Below, one piece after another: positions 8,844 to 17,675 of a stretch of 52,097 nucleotides of DNA. Location of the stretch: NCBI GenBank assembly GCA_030680855.1, contig JAUXUN010000075.1:1-52097 (forward strand), in the 5' to 3' direction. Positions within the stretch are counted from its first letter, which is position 1, and every line of letters begins with the position of its first letter. The position numbers and the translations under genes are program-made. Below the pieces are notes generated by a model that searched no databases, had not been told where the DNA came from, and saw only the letters and a list, made by a program, of their open reading frames with translations. Source of the stretch: Aestuariivirga sp. Its GTDB lineage: Bacteria; Pseudomonadota; Alphaproteobacteria; Rhizobiales; Aestuariivirgaceae.

Positions 8844-9290
8844 TCAAGATTTGCCAGCGACTTCGTCCAGCCGGTTGATGGCCTCGACATTGGCGGCGGA
8901 GGCGCCTTTGGGGTCAAATTCCGAGGCCAGCCAGGTGTCGACGATGGCCTTGGCAAGTTCCGGGCCGATGACGCGGGCCCCCATGGTGATGATCTGGGCA
9001 TTGTTGGATTTGGCGGCCCGTTCGGCCGAATAGGTGTCATGGGTGAGCGCGGCCCGGATGCCGGCCACCTTGTTGGCGGAAATGGAAACGCCGATGCCGG
9101 TGCCGCAGCACAGGATGGCGCGCTCGTAGGTGCCGGACTTCACCGCCTTGGCGATGGTGGCGGAAAGATCGGCGTAGAAGCCTGGCTGGCTGAGATTGGT
9201 CACCTCATGGCCGGCCTTCGATTTGAGGTGAGCCTCGATCACATCGATAAGGGGCTTTCCGGCGCTGTCGCCGCCCAAGGCTATTTTCAT
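8844..9290 (-). CDS. eryI: RpiB-family isomerase, probable D-erythrose-4-phosphate isomerase
   Basis: This 148-residue RpiB/LacAB-fold isomerase has the catalytic cysteine in [14 protein letters not shown], near residue 66, and the following GIRAALTHD loop. In Brucella the RpiB-like EryI interconverts a tetrulose phosphate and D-erythrose 4-phosphate as the last step of erythritol breakdown (established for that pathway). Here its ATG overlaps the stop of eryH by four bases, which is the same pairing as in Brucella. Ribose-5-phosphate isomerase activity is an alternative for the fold. The presence of eryA, eryB, eryC, eryD and eryH nearby makes the erythrose role more likely. Confidence 0.85.
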   Translation of the reverse strand: MKIALGGDSAGKPLIDVIEAHLKSKAGHEVTNLSQPGFYADLSATIAKAVKSGTYERAILCCGTGIGVSISANKVAGIRAALTHDTYSAERAAKSNNAQIITMGARVIGPELAKAIVDTWLASEFDPKGASAANVEAINRLDEVAGKS

Positions 9291-10066
9291 GAGTGTTCTC
9301 CCAGATTTGCGATGACGGCTTCAACAATGCCGATGAAGCCCGCAGCATTCCACGCGGCGCGGCCAATGAAAAGCCCATCGATGTGGGACTGGCGCGCCAG
9401 GGCGCAGCAGTTCTGCTGGTTCACGCTGCCGCCGTAAAGCACGGGCAACTCAACGCCGATTTCGCCGGCGGTCACCGCCTTGATGCGCTTGTGCTGTTCA
9501 TTGGCAAAATCCGGATCGGCGGGAACGCCGCCTTCACCGATGGACCAGACAGGCTCATAGGCGAGGATGACGTTGCCAGCGGCTGATTTGCCCACCTGGC
9601 TCAGGGCGGCGCGGGTTTGGCGCTCCAGGACATCGGCCGTCTGGCCCGCATCGTATTCAGCTTTGGTGTCACCAATGCAGACCAGCGCCAGAAGGCCATG
9701 CTTCAATGCCGCCTTCACCTTGAGGGCCACGGTCTCGTCGGTCTCGTTGAAGAAGGTGCGGCGTTCGCTATGGCCGAGTTCCACCATGGTGGCCCCGCAA
9801 TCCTTCACCATCGGGGCGGAGATTTCACCGGTCCAGGCGCCCTGCTCTTCCCAATGCATGTTCTGCGCCCCGGCTTTCACGCGCGTGTCCTTCAGGATAT
9901 CGAACACTTCAGCGATGTAGGGAAAGGGCGGGAGAACAAAGGTCTGGGCCAACGCGGTGTTGGCAACAGCTGAACCTTTAAGCGTATTGGCATAGCCAAC
10001 CGCATCGGCGCGGAGCTTGTTCATTTTCCAGCCAGTGCCGATCCAGGGAATTTTCCTTGCCATCAA
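9287..10066 (-). CDS. eryH: Triosephosphate isomerase-like D-3-tetrulose-4-phosphate isomerase
   Basis: This 259-residue TIM-barrel isomerase retains the catalytic Lys14 (WKMN), His99 (ELGHSERR) and Glu171 (AYEPVW). The canonical Asn two residues before the Lys (GNWKMN in housekeeping enzymes) is Gly12 here. To my memory, deviation at this site is shared by the TpiA2/EryH/LerI branch that handles four-carbon phosphates. The phosphate loop reads YGGSVN. It overlaps both neighbours (eryC upstream, eryI downstream) by four bases, so the three isomerases are translationally coupled. It is unlikely to be the glycolytic enzyme. Confidence 0.85.
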   Translation of the reverse strand: MMARKIPWIGTGWKMNKLRADAVGYANTLKGSAVANTALAQTFVLPPFPYIAEVFDILKDTRVKAGAQNMHWEEQGAWTGEISAPMVKDCGATMVELGHSERRTFFNETDETVALKVKAALKHGLLALVCIGDTKAEYDAGQTADVLERQTRAALSQVGKSAAGNVILAYEPVWSIGEGGVPADPDFANEQHKRIKAVTAGEIGVELPVLYGGSVNQQNCCALARQSHIDGLFIGRAAWNAAGFIGIVEAVIANLGEHS

Positions 10067-10995
10067 TTATAACCTGTCCTGGTGTAGGGAGCCCAATAGG
10101 CTACCGATTCCTTGAGTGCCGCGACCACACTGCGGTCGCTGGGTTCACGTTCGCGGAAGGCTAGCTCAAGGCACAGTTCATTGTCGATGCCACCGCCTGC
10201 ATTGATTGCCGCCAGAAGTTTTTCCGGCGTAATCCGGCCATCCCTGTTGTAGCGAGAGGTGAAGGGCCAGTGGCCACCCTTGTTCATGGTGCTTTGCTTG
10301 ATGTGGATGATGGGGGAGCGCGCCGCAAAATCCTTCGCCCATGCATAGGGATCAGTGTCGGCGGGATCAGGCGAGGTCACGTCGCCGTGGTCAATATCAA
10401 TCATGGGCTTCAAGGAGATTGGAAGCCCGCCCGCCTCGATCCAATTCTGCAGCGCTTGGCACTCCTTGATCGTGTGGCCGAGTTCGCGGCCCACCGACAT
10501 GGGTTCCCAAAACAGATATGAAATCCCGCGCGCCTTCGCGTGCCTTGCCACGTCTCGCCAGCATTCGAGAGCTATTCGCATCAGGCCCTCCCGCCGCACC
10601 GGATCGTCGTAATCACGGAAGGTGAAAATGCCGAATTGCGTGCCGATGGCGGGAGCTCCAAGGTCGGCGGCGATGTCCACCATGCCCTTGAACCAATCGA
10701 CGTAATAGTCGCGCACCTCTGCATCCGGATGCGCGAAATGATTGAGCCGGCCATAGGGTCCGGTCATGATCGAGGTGATCTTCGCACGGTGCTTCGCGCA
10801 GGCCTTCGCCATGCGATCCGTCAAACGTTTTACTGTCGGTGCGGCCCATGATGGATTGATGAATTCATGGACGAGTTGAAAGTGCCCGATGCCAATTTCA
10901 TCGGTCAAAACACTGACCACATCCTCCGGTTCGGCGAAGCGGTTTACCAACGGATTCGTGTTCACCGAAAGCGAAAATCCCATGCACAGACCCAT
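10063..10995 (-). CDS. eryC: Xylose-isomerase-superfamily enzyme, probable tetrulose-4-phosphate racemase
   Basis: This 310-residue TIM-barrel protein of the sugar phosphate isomerase/epimerase (AP endonuclease 2) superfamily has metal-site-like segments FWEPMSVG, MIDIDHGD and IIHIKQST. In Brucella, EryC epimerises L-3-tetrulose 4-phosphate to the D form (established). Here it leads the minus arm and is followed by eryH and eryI with four-base overlaps. Two starts are possible, ATG 10995 and ATG 10983 (MGFSLSVN); neither has a clear ribosome site. The gene is divergent from eryD across about 96 bases, which fits control by EryD. Confidence 0.8.
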   Translation of the reverse strand: MGLCMGFSLSVNTNPLVNRFAEPEDVVSVLTDEIGIGHFQLVHEFINPSWAAPTVKRLTDRMAKACAKHRAKITSIMTGPYGRLNHFAHPDAEVRDYYVDWFKGMVDIAADLGAPAIGTQFGIFTFRDYDDPVRREGLMRIALECWRDVARHAKARGISYLFWEPMSVGRELGHTIKECQALQNWIEAGGLPISLKPMIDIDHGDVTSPDPADTDPYAWAKDFAARSPIIHIKQSTMNKGGHWPFTSRYNRDGRITPEKLLAAINAGGGIDNELCLELAFREREPSDRSVVAALKESVAYWAPYTRTGYN

Positions 10996-11091
10996 GCTGT
11001 ATTGCGTTGCAGCGTCGATTTTTGTTGACTTCCAAGCATATATGAAAAATATTGCAGCTCAAGCAAAAAAATTCAAACGGGTGAAGACGGG
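10996..11091. promoter_or_regulatory. eryC/eryD divergent control region
   Basis: This 96-base AT-rich gap separates divergent operons. On the plus strand TTGACT (11025-11030) and AATATT (11048-11053) sit 17 bases apart. On the minus strand TTGAGC and TATGCT are spaced by 16 bases within about 11037-11064. Between and over them lies the imperfect inverted repeat GCATATATGAAAAATATTGC (11036-11055), a plausible EryD operator. Promoter and operator are predictions from pattern only. Confidence 0.4.
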
Positions 11092-12102
11092 TTGGAACAC
11101 CAGCGCACAGCACTGCAATTCGACGAGGAAGCGGCCCTTGCGGCGCGCGCCGCGTGGTTGCATTTCGCCGGCGGCAAGACGCAGGGTGAAGTGGCGGAAA
11201 TTCTCGGCGTTCCCAATACCAAGGCGCATCGCCTCATCGCCAAGGCACGCAGCGAAGGGCTGATCCGGGTCTTTGTCGAAGGGCCTATCGCCGGCTGCAT
11301 CGAACTCGAGGAAAAACTGAAGTTCATGTATGGCCTCGGGCATTGCGAAGTGGTTCCTAACATCGACGAAGGAGCGCTTCCGCTGCGCACCCTGGGAACG
11401 GCGGGTGCGCGTTACATCCGTCACCTGATTGAAAACGCCACGTTTGATCTCATCGGAATCGGTCATGGGCGGACCCTGGCCGCGGCGATCGACATGCTGC
11501 CAAGCGTGCCCGCAAATGACGTCAAGTTCGTTTCGCTGCTCGGCGGCCTCACACGGCGATTTGCGGCAAGCCCCTTCGACGTGATCCACCGGCTTGCCGA
11601 GCGCACTGGCGTTGAAGCTTATGTCATGCCAGTGCCGTTCTTTGCCAACACGATGAAGGACAAGCAGGTGCTGGAGTCCCAATACGGCGTTTCCGACGTG
11701 ATCGAAATGGCGCGGCGCGCCAAGCTCTATGTGGCGGGCATCGGTGAAGTGGACCGCAAGAGTTTCATCGCCACGGCCCAAATGGTTGATGACCAGGATA
11801 CGGAAGCTGTCATCAAATCCGGCGCCTGCGCCGAAATCCTTGGTCATTTCTTCAAGTCCGATGGGGCGCATATGCCGAACGCGGTGTCCGACCGCGCCAT
11901 GGGCCCGCGCATTGAAGACCTGCAATCACACAAGATCGTCGCCCTTGCGGGCGGCACGTCCAAGACTCAGGCCGTCCGCGCCATCCTGGCGAGCGGACTT
12001 CTTTTCGGCTTGATCACCGACGAGGCGACTGCACGTCGCCTCGCCAGCGAAAAACCGGGACACGAGCCCGGCAGGAAGAACGGGAAAACCGCATCGGGCT
12101 AA
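11092..12102 (+). CDS. eryD: SorC-family sugar-responsive transcriptional regulator
   Basis: This 336-residue regulator has an N-terminal helix-turn-helix (KTQGEVAEILGVPNTKAHRL, residues about 29-48) and a C-terminal NagB-like sugar-phosphate-binding domain (FDLIGIGHGRTLAAAI, LLGGLTRRF, VAGIGEVD, LAGGTSKTQAVRA). EryD of Brucella and Rhizobium is a SorC repressor of erythritol genes that is relieved by the substrate, and this protein has the same build. The only start that fits the family length is TTG 11092; no ATG or GTG lies in frame before the upstream stop at 11026. The non-ATG start would keep expression low. It probably controls both divergent arms, including the ABC importer that follows 48 bases later. 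Confidence 0.85.
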   Translation: MEHQRTALQFDEEAALAARAAWLHFAGGKTQGEVAEILGVPNTKAHRLIAKARSEGLIRVFVEGPIAGCIELEEKLKFMYGLGHCEVVPNIDEGALPLRTLGTAGARYIRHLIENATFDLIGIGHGRTLAAAIDMLPSVPANDVKFVSLLGGLTRRFAASPFDVIHRLAERTGVEAYVMPVPFFANTMKDKQVLESQYGVSDVIEMARRAKLYVAGIGEVDRKSFIATAQMVDDQDTEAVIKSGACAEILGHFFKSDGAHMPNAVSDRAMGPRIEDLQSHKIVALAGGTSKTQAVRAILASGLLFGLITDEATARRLASEKPGHEPGRKNGKTASG

Positions 12103-12150
12103 CCTAAAAAAAGAAACGTGCTTTTGTTCAATGCAACGGAGGAATGGGAA

Positions 12151-13590
12151 ATGTATGACAAGGAAAAGGGACTCTTTGATGCTTTCGTGAAGCAGCAAAT
12201 GAGCCGCCGCGAACTGATCCGGGCAACTGGCAAGCTCGGCCTCGGCGCCGCCGCAACCGGGATTCTGCTCAATCAGGCGCAGACCAGGGCTATGGCCGCC
12301 GATTTCGACTGGATGAAGTTCAAGGGCTCGAAGCTGAAGCTTCTGCTCAACAAGCATCCTTACGCCGACGCAATGATCGCCAACATCGACACTTTCAAAA
12401 CCATGACCGGCATGGAGGTCAGCTATGACATCTTCGCCGAAGACGTCTATTTCGACAAGGTCACGGCGGCGCTGTCGTCTGGCTCAACCGAATATGATGC
12501 CTTCATGACCGGCGCCTACATGACCTGGACCTATGGCCCGGCCGGCTGGATCACCGACCTCAACGAGTACATCAAGGATCCGGCCAAAACGCACCCCACC
12601 TACAACTGGGATGACATGCTTCCCGGACTTCGTGCCTCAACGGCATGGAATGGCGTTCCCGGCGGCGAACTGGGTTCGGCTGACGCCAAGCAATGGTGCA
12701 TTCCGTGGGGCTACGAGCTCAACAACATCTCCTATAACCAGAAGATGTTCGACAAGGTTGGCGTGCAGGTGCCGAAGAATATCGGTGAAATGGTCGAGGT
12801 CGCGGCCAAGCTCAAAGCGGACCTGGGCGGACCTTACGGCATTGGCGTGCGCGGCTCGCGTTCATGGGCTTCAATCCACCCGGGCTTCCTTTCGGGCTAC
12901 GCCAACTTTGGCGAAAAAGACTTCAATGTCGCCGACGGCAAGCTGAAAGCCGCAATGAATACGGCGGGCTCAAAGGCCTTCCATGCGGACTGGGTGAAGA
13001 TGATCCAGGACTCAGGCGCCAAGGACTGGTCCACCCACACCTGGTATCAGGTTGGCACCGATCTCGGCGCCGGAGCATCCGCCATGATTTTCGACGCCGA
13101 TATTCTCGGCTACTTCATGAACGGCGGCGACAACAAGGAGAAGGGCAACATCGGATATGCGCCGTTCTCCGCCAATCCTGCCGCCTCGGCGCCAACGCCG
13201 AACGTCTGGATTTGGTCGCTAGGCATGAACAACGCCGGCATCCAGAAAGATGCCGCCTGGTACTTCATGCAGTGGGCTTCCTCGACCGAGCATGGCCTGT
13301 TCGGGGCGCAGAAAATGGACTTCGTCAATCCGGTCCGGGCCTCGGTCTGGAAAGATGAAATCTTCAGGAAGCGGATTGACACGGCCTATCCGGGCTACCT
13401 CAATCAGCATGACGTATCGGCTCCGGGCGCGAAAATCTACTTTACCGCCCAGCCGCTGTTCTTCGACCTCACCACCCAGTGGTCGGAGACGCTCCAGAAA
13501 ATGGTGGCCAGGGAACTCCCGGTCGATGAAGGCCTCGACAAGATGGCGGAAGATATCGACTCCAAATTGAAAGAAGCCGGCCTCGGCTAA
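12151..13590 (+). CDS. CUT1-type ABC transporter substrate-binding protein
   Basis: This 479-residue family-1 extracellular solute-binding protein starts at ATG 12151 behind GGAGGA (12138-12143). A twin-arginine signal (SRRELIRATGKLG) precedes an Ala-rich stretch and likely cleavage near residue 49. Body motifs include AEDVYFDKVTAALSSGS, the aromatic-rich MTWTYGPAGW and GYELNNISYNQKMFD, typical of polyol/glycerol-phosphate/maltose receptors. It is the first transport gene after eryD. Classic rhizobial erythritol uptake (EryEFG) is a ribose-type system, so this MalE-like receptor is a different solution. Erythritol or a related tetritol is the expected ligand from context. Confidence 0.85.
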   Translation: MYDKEKGLFDAFVKQQMSRRELIRATGKLGLGAAATGILLNQAQTRAMAADFDWMKFKGSKLKLLLNKHPYADAMIANIDTFKTMTGMEVSYDIFAEDVYFDKVTAALSSGSTEYDAFMTGAYMTWTYGPAGWITDLNEYIKDPAKTHPTYNWDDMLPGLRASTAWNGVPGGELGSADAKQWCIPWGYELNNISYNQKMFDKVGVQVPKNIGEMVEVAAKLKADLGGPYGIGVRGSRSWASIHPGFLSGYANFGEKDFNVADGKLKAAMNTAGSKAFHADWVKMIQDSGAKDWSTHTWYQVGTDLGAGASAMIFDADILGYFMNGGDNKEKGNIGYAPFSANPAASAPTPNVWIWSLGMNNAGIQKDAAWYFMQWASSTEHGLFGAQKMDFVNPVRASVWKDEIFRKRIDTAYPGYLNQHDVSAPGAKIYFTAQPLFFDLTTQWSETLQKMVARELPVDEGLDKMAEDIDSKLKEAGLG

Positions 13591-13605
13591 TTTCTGGCAC
13601 GCCGC

Positions 13606-13646
13606 GCGCGGGTCCTGGGGGATAGTCCTCCTTTCGGGACCCGCGC
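13606..13646 (+). terminator. Intercistronic hairpin after the binding-protein gene
   Basis: GCGCGGGTCC (13606-13615) pairs perfectly with GGACCCGCGC (13637-13646) around a 21-base loop that could form a further short stem. No T-tract follows. It lies between the receptor and permease genes, where such hairpins usually reduce read-through or protect the receptor mRNA, so that receptor outnumbers permease. Confidence 0.6.
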
Positions 13647-13691
13647 CCCACTTGTTCGTGAATGTAAATCTCCGTTAGAGTATACGGTCCC

Positions 13692-14618
13692 ATGACCGCA
13701 AACACCGCAAATTCCAGCCGCCACGTGAAGCAGAGCCGCTTCATGCGCAAGGCCTTGCCCTATATCCTCAGCCTGCCCGCGCTGCTCATGTGCATCGGCA
13801 TTCTTATTCCCTTTTTTACCGCGGTCTATTATTCAATGCTGCGCTACCGGCTGAACCTGCCGCAGATGAAGGGCTTCATCTGGTTTGGCAACTACGTAAA
13901 TTTTTTTTATGACCCGTCATTTTGGAACACGGTTTACATTTCTCTGCTCTATGCGTTCCTGACGGTAAGTCTTGAGCTTATGCTCGGCCTTGCCATAGCG
14001 CTCCTGCTGCAAAAGCCGACGCGCTTCAACAACATTGCCTCGATTCTCTTGCTGCTTCCCCTGATGACTGCACCGGCACTGGCATCTCTCATGTGGAAGC
14101 TGATGACCAATCCGAACTTCGGCATCCTCAGCTATTTTGCTGGCCTCCTTGGATTCCATGATTTCAGGTGGGCGTCCGACCCTTCGACGGCGTTGTTCAC
14201 GGTCGTGCTCGTCGACATCTGGGTTTATACGCCATTCATCATGATCCTCCTGTTGGCGGGGTTGAGATCGCTGCCACAAGCACCATTTGAGGCCGCAGCC
14301 CTCGATGGGGTGCCGCGCTCATTCGTGTTCTTCCGTATTACTTTGCCCATGCTGATGCCCTACATCATCACGGCAAGCCTGTTCCGCCTGCTCGACTCCA
14401 TCCAGCAGTTCGACATCATCTATTCGATGACGCAAGGCGGGCCCGGCGACAAGCTGCTCGTGTTTCAGGTCCAGGCCTATCTGGATTTCTTCCAGTCCAC
14501 CAATGTGGGCCGTTCGGCGGCGCTGATGATCATTCTCTGGGCTATCACCTATTTCCTTTCCAACATCTTCATCAAGCAATGGCTCAAGCTGCGCGAACGC
14601 GCCCATGGGGCGGGCTAG
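13692..14618 (+). CDS. CUT1 ABC transporter permease (MalF/UgpA type)
   Basis: This 308-residue permease has six hydrophobic segments, the first near residues 20-45. The ATPase-contacting EAA loop reads EAAALDGVPRSFVFFRITLP near residues 200-219. Stretches such as LMTAPALASLMWKL and SMTQGGPGD are typical of the MalF-like subunit. It starts 102 bases after the receptor gene, past a hairpin, and is followed three bases later by the MalG-type partner. It forms half of the polyol channel. Confidence 0.9.
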   Translation: MTANTANSSRHVKQSRFMRKALPYILSLPALLMCIGILIPFFTAVYYSMLRYRLNLPQMKGFIWFGNYVNFFYDPSFWNTVYISLLYAFLTVSLELMLGLAIALLLQKPTRFNNIASILLLLPLMTAPALASLMWKLMTNPNFGILSYFAGLLGFHDFRWASDPSTALFTVVLVDIWVYTPFIMILLLAGLRSLPQAPFEAAALDGVPRSFVFFRITLPMLMPYIITASLFRLLDSIQQFDIIYSMTQGGPGDKLLVFQVQAYLDFFQSTNVGRSAALMIILWAITYFLSNIFIKQWLKLRERAHGAG

Positions 14619-14621
14619 GCC

Positions 14622-15479
14622 ATGGATCACAGCTCCACCTTCGAGAAAGCCTTGCGCAGCGCGCTGATCACCCTGGTGCTGATCTTCTTTCTCTTTCCGA
14701 TTCTTTGGATATTTCTCATGTCGCTCCAGACGAATGAGACAATCCTGCGCATTCCACCTTCAATCCTCTTCGAACCAAACCTCGACAATTACCGGGCCCT
14801 GATCACCGGCAAACTGCAGACCACGGCCGGCAATCTCGACATTGCCTTCATGCGTAACCTGTGGAACTCGGTCCTCTTGTCGACGTTTTCGGTGGCCCTG
14901 TCCTTGCTGCTAGGCGTACCTGCGGCTTACGCCTTTGCCCGATTCAAATTCCGGCTGGGTGAAGACATCGCCTTCACGCTCCTGTCTTTCCGCTTTGCAC
15001 CGCCCCTGCTGGTGCTGCTGCCGCTCAGCCTCTATTTCAAGACATTGGGCCTGACCAACACCTATATTGGCCTTATCTGGGTCTATCAGCTTATCTGCCT
15101 GCCGCTTATCCTGTGGATCGTGCGCGGCTATTTCGAAGACATCAGCCCTGACATCGAACACGCCTACCGTATCGCCGGAAACAGCTGGTGGAAAACCTTT
15201 ACCAGAGTCGCCATCCCATTGGCGCGGCCCGGCATTGCGGCGGCTGGCTTGCTGGCGTTTATTTTCGCGTGGAATAATTTCGTTTTCGCCCTGATCCTCG
15301 CCTCGGCCGACAAGCAACCGGTGACAGTGGGAGCACTTGCCTTTGTCACGGCATCGGGCATCCAGTATGGACAGATTGCGGCGGCCATTGTGCTATCGGT
15401 CACGCCGACACTGGCGCTGGCGCTCTATGCCCAGCGCTATCTGGTGGAGGGTCTTTCCATGGGCGCGGTGAAGGGATGA
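14622..15479 (+). CDS. CUT1 ABC transporter permease (MalG/UgpE type)
   Basis: This 285-residue inner-membrane protein has an N-terminal anchor (ALITLVLIFFLFPILWIFLM), a short periplasmic part, further spans and an EAA-like loop (EHAYRIAGNSWWKTFTRVAI) near residues 175-195. The motif RFAPPLLVLLPLSLYF is typical of the MalG partner. Its TGA overlaps the ATG of the first ATPase gene by four bases (15476-15479), so translation of permease and ATPase is probably coupled. Confidence 0.9.
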   Translation: MDHSSTFEKALRSALITLVLIFFLFPILWIFLMSLQTNETILRIPPSILFEPNLDNYRALITGKLQTTAGNLDIAFMRNLWNSVLLSTFSVALSLLLGVPAAYAFARFKFRLGEDIAFTLLSFRFAPPLLVLLPLSLYFKTLGLTNTYIGLIWVYQLICLPLILWIVRGYFEDISPDIEHAYRIAGNSWWKTFTRVAIPLARPGIAAAGLLAFIFAWNNFVFALILASADKQPVTVGALAFVTASGIQYGQIAAAIVLSVTPTLALALYAQRYLVEGLSMGAVKG

Positions 15480-16561
15480 CGCAACTTGAACTCAAGTCCC
15501 TGACCAAGAGTTATGGTGCCTACAAGGTATTCGACGGCCTGAACCTTGCGGCGGAGCCCGGGGAGATCGTGGTGATCTTTGGTGGCTCCGGCACTGGCAA
15601 GACAATCCTGCTGCGCCTCATCGCCGGCGTTGAGGAGCCCACTTCAGGCCTTATCGAGATCGAAGGCAACGATGTTGCTGACATCGCCCCAGAGCATCGC
15701 AATATCGGCATGGCCTTCCAGAACTTCGCGCTCTTTCCACATTTGTCGGCCTTTGAAAACATCGCCACACCATTGCGTGCGCAAAATGCCTCGGCCGAGT
15801 TGGTCAGGTCAGGCGTGGACAAGGTGGCGAAGCTCCTCAAGATTGATCACGTGCTGGGCCATGCGCCGCGTGAACTGTCGAATGGCCAGAAGCAACGCAC
15901 CGCCCTTGCCCGCGCGCTGGCAGCAGGGCCCCGCATTCTTCTGCTGGATGATCCCCTGCGCAACGTTGATGCCAAGCTCCGCTTTGAAATGCGTCTCGAA
16001 CTGCCACGGCTGTTGCGCCAGACGGGAGCCGCAGTGCTTTATGTGACGCAGGATTACAAGGAAGCCATGGCACTGGCCGACCGCATTGCGGTGATAGCCA
16101 ATGGGAAGTTCATCCAAACGGCGGCACCGGAAGATATTTATCTTAAGCCCGCAACACTGGGCGTGGCCCAGCTTTTTGGCGACCCCTCAATCAATACTGC
16201 CGATACAAAAGTTGAATTGGCGGGCAAGACAGTCAACGTCACGCTTGGCGGGGCGAAGGTGCCAATCGTTAGCAGCTATTCATCCTATGCTGGCCGCCTC
16301 GTGACATTTGGCGTACGGCCGGAAGCAGTCGAGATCAATGCATCGAAGGGCGCAGGACTGGCGGCCAATGTCATGGCGGTCACGCCACTCAATGAACGCA
16401 CGGTGCTTCTGCTGCATTCGGAAGGCGGCTGGGAATTCCTGGCGTCGCTTCCCTCTTCCGCGACAAATATACCGGAACCCGGCGCCAAGGTGAAAGCTTC
16501 CTTCGCAGCGAGCGGGACTCATCTCTTCGACAAGACAACGGCCGAGCGGCTTCATGGGTGA
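15476..16561 (+). CDS. ABC transporter ATP-binding protein with degenerate catalytic residues
   Basis: This 361-residue MalK/UgpC-like protein has an ABC domain (residues 1-230) and a C-terminal OB/TOBE-like regulatory part. Walker A (GGSGTGKT, 36-43) and the Q-loop Q82 are intact. The catalytic Glu after Walker B is Asp159 (LLLDDP), the switch His is Gln192 (VTQDY), and the signature reads LSNGQ (134-138) instead of LSGGQ. It should therefore hydrolyse ATP poorly by itself and work with the second ATPase next door. Its end overlaps that gene by eight bases. The two-ATPase arrangement recalls the rhizobial glycerol importer GlpS/GlpT. Confidence 0.88.
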   Translation: MTQLELKSLTKSYGAYKVFDGLNLAAEPGEIVVIFGGSGTGKTILLRLIAGVEEPTSGLIEIEGNDVADIAPEHRNIGMAFQNFALFPHLSAFENIATPLRAQNASAELVRSGVDKVAKLLKIDHVLGHAPRELSNGQKQRTALARALAAGPRILLLDDPLRNVDAKLRFEMRLELPRLLRQTGAAVLYVTQDYKEAMALADRIAVIANGKFIQTAAPEDIYLKPATLGVAQLFGDPSINTADTKVELAGKTVNVTLGGAKVPIVSSYSSYAGRLVTFGVRPEAVEINASKGAGLAANVMAVTPLNERTVLLLHSEGGWEFLASLPSSATNIPEPGAKVKASFAASGTHLFDKTTAERLHG

Positions 16562-17675
16562 GCTTGTCATAAGCAATGTGGACAAGATTTACCGCCCGCG
16601 CCGCAAGGCGCCGGTCCACGCGGTGCAGTCGCTGAGCCTTACGGTCAAGCCCGGTGAAATCACGGCACTGCTCGGTTCCTCGGGTTGCGGCAAGACCTCG
16701 ACGCTTCGCATGATCGCGGGCTTCGAGGACGTAAGCCATGGCACGATCTCGCTTGACGGCCGGGACATCCATACGCTTGCGCCGTCGGCGCGTGGAGTTG
16801 CCATGGCATTTGAGGCCTATTCGCTCTATCCGCCCCTGACCATTGCCGAGAACATGGCTTTTGCCCTCAAGGCGGCCAAGCTTTCGACTGCGGAATCAGA
16901 CGCGAAGGTCAAGGCGATGGCGGAGATGCTTGAAATCTCCGATATCCTGAACAAATATCCGACGTCGGTTTCGGGCGGGCAGCAGCAGCGCGCCGGCCTT
17001 GGCCGCGCCCTTGTGCGCAAGGCCGGCCTCTATCTGCTCGACGAACCCATGGGCCAGCTCGAGCCGCAACTCCGCGCCATCCTGCGGGGCCGAATCAAGC
17101 ATTATTTGCGCGAGCACAAGTGCACCACCATTCTTGTCACCCATGACCAAACGGAAGCCAACGCGCTCGCCGATCGGATTGCCGTGATGGAAGGCGGTAT
17201 CCTGCAGCAATATGCAACGCCTGCCGAATTGAAGCTCCGTCCCGCCAATCTTTTCACCGGCACCTTTATTGGCGAGCCGCCGATGAACGTGTTCAATGCC
17301 GGCGTCAGGACTGATGGGAAAACCGTCAGCTTCGCAATTGATGGCGGCGTCACCCTAGACTATCCCGCAAATGAACTCTCCGCCCCGGTAAGCAACCTGC
17401 TGTCGAAGCAACAGCGTGTCGCCATCGGCATTCGCCCCCATGCGCTGCATCTGGGCAAGGGTCCGATCAAGGGCAAGGTAGTGTCATGCCAGTGGTTGGG
17501 CGATCAAACCCATGTGGCTGTAGAAGTGGCCGGCCGCACCATTGTATCCGTGGCCCAAGAACGCGTCTCGCAAAAAACCGGCAGCGATATCGAACTGAAT
17601 GTCGCCGCGGGCGATTTGCATCTCTTCGATGCAGCCTCCGGCGGCGCCCTCGCTCACGGGGGTGACCTCGCATGA
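16554..17675 (+). CDS. ABC transporter ATP-binding protein, partner subunit
   Basis: This 373-residue MalK-like ATPase has Walker A (GSSGCGKT, 41-48), a canonical signature VSGGQ (139-143), Walker B with catalytic E164 (LYLLDEP) and the switch His in VTHDQT. The Q-loop glutamine is replaced by E87 (MAFEAYSLYP). The C-terminal third is a TOBE-like domain (RVAIGIRPHALHLG). With the preceding ATPase it would form a heterodimer having two unequal ATP sites. Its TGA overlaps the start of eryA by four bases, tying transporter and kinase expression together. Confidence 0.88.
   Translation: MGELVISNVDKIYRPRRKAPVHAVQSLSLTVKPGEITALLGSSGCGKTSTLRMIAGFEDVSHGTISLDGRDIHTLAPSARGVAMAFEAYSLYPPLTIAENMAFALKAAKLSTAESDAKVKAMAEMLEISDILNKYPTSVSGGQQQRAGLGRALVRKAGLYLLDEPMGQLEPQLRAILRGRIKHYLREHKCTTILVTHDQTEANALADRIAVMEGGILQQYATPAELKLRPANLFTGTFIGEPPMNVFNAGVRTDGKTVSFAIDGGVTLDYPANELSAPVSNLLSKQQRVAIGIRPHALHLGKGPIKGKVVSCQWLGDQTHVAVEVAGRTIVSVAQERVSQKTGSDIELNVAAGDLHLFDAASGGALAHGGDLA

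Noticed and set aside
8154-9437. Plus-strand ORF of 427 codons across the kinase, eryI and eryH genes
   Set aside because: It runs antisense to three convincing genes, has no domain and crosses their boundaries.
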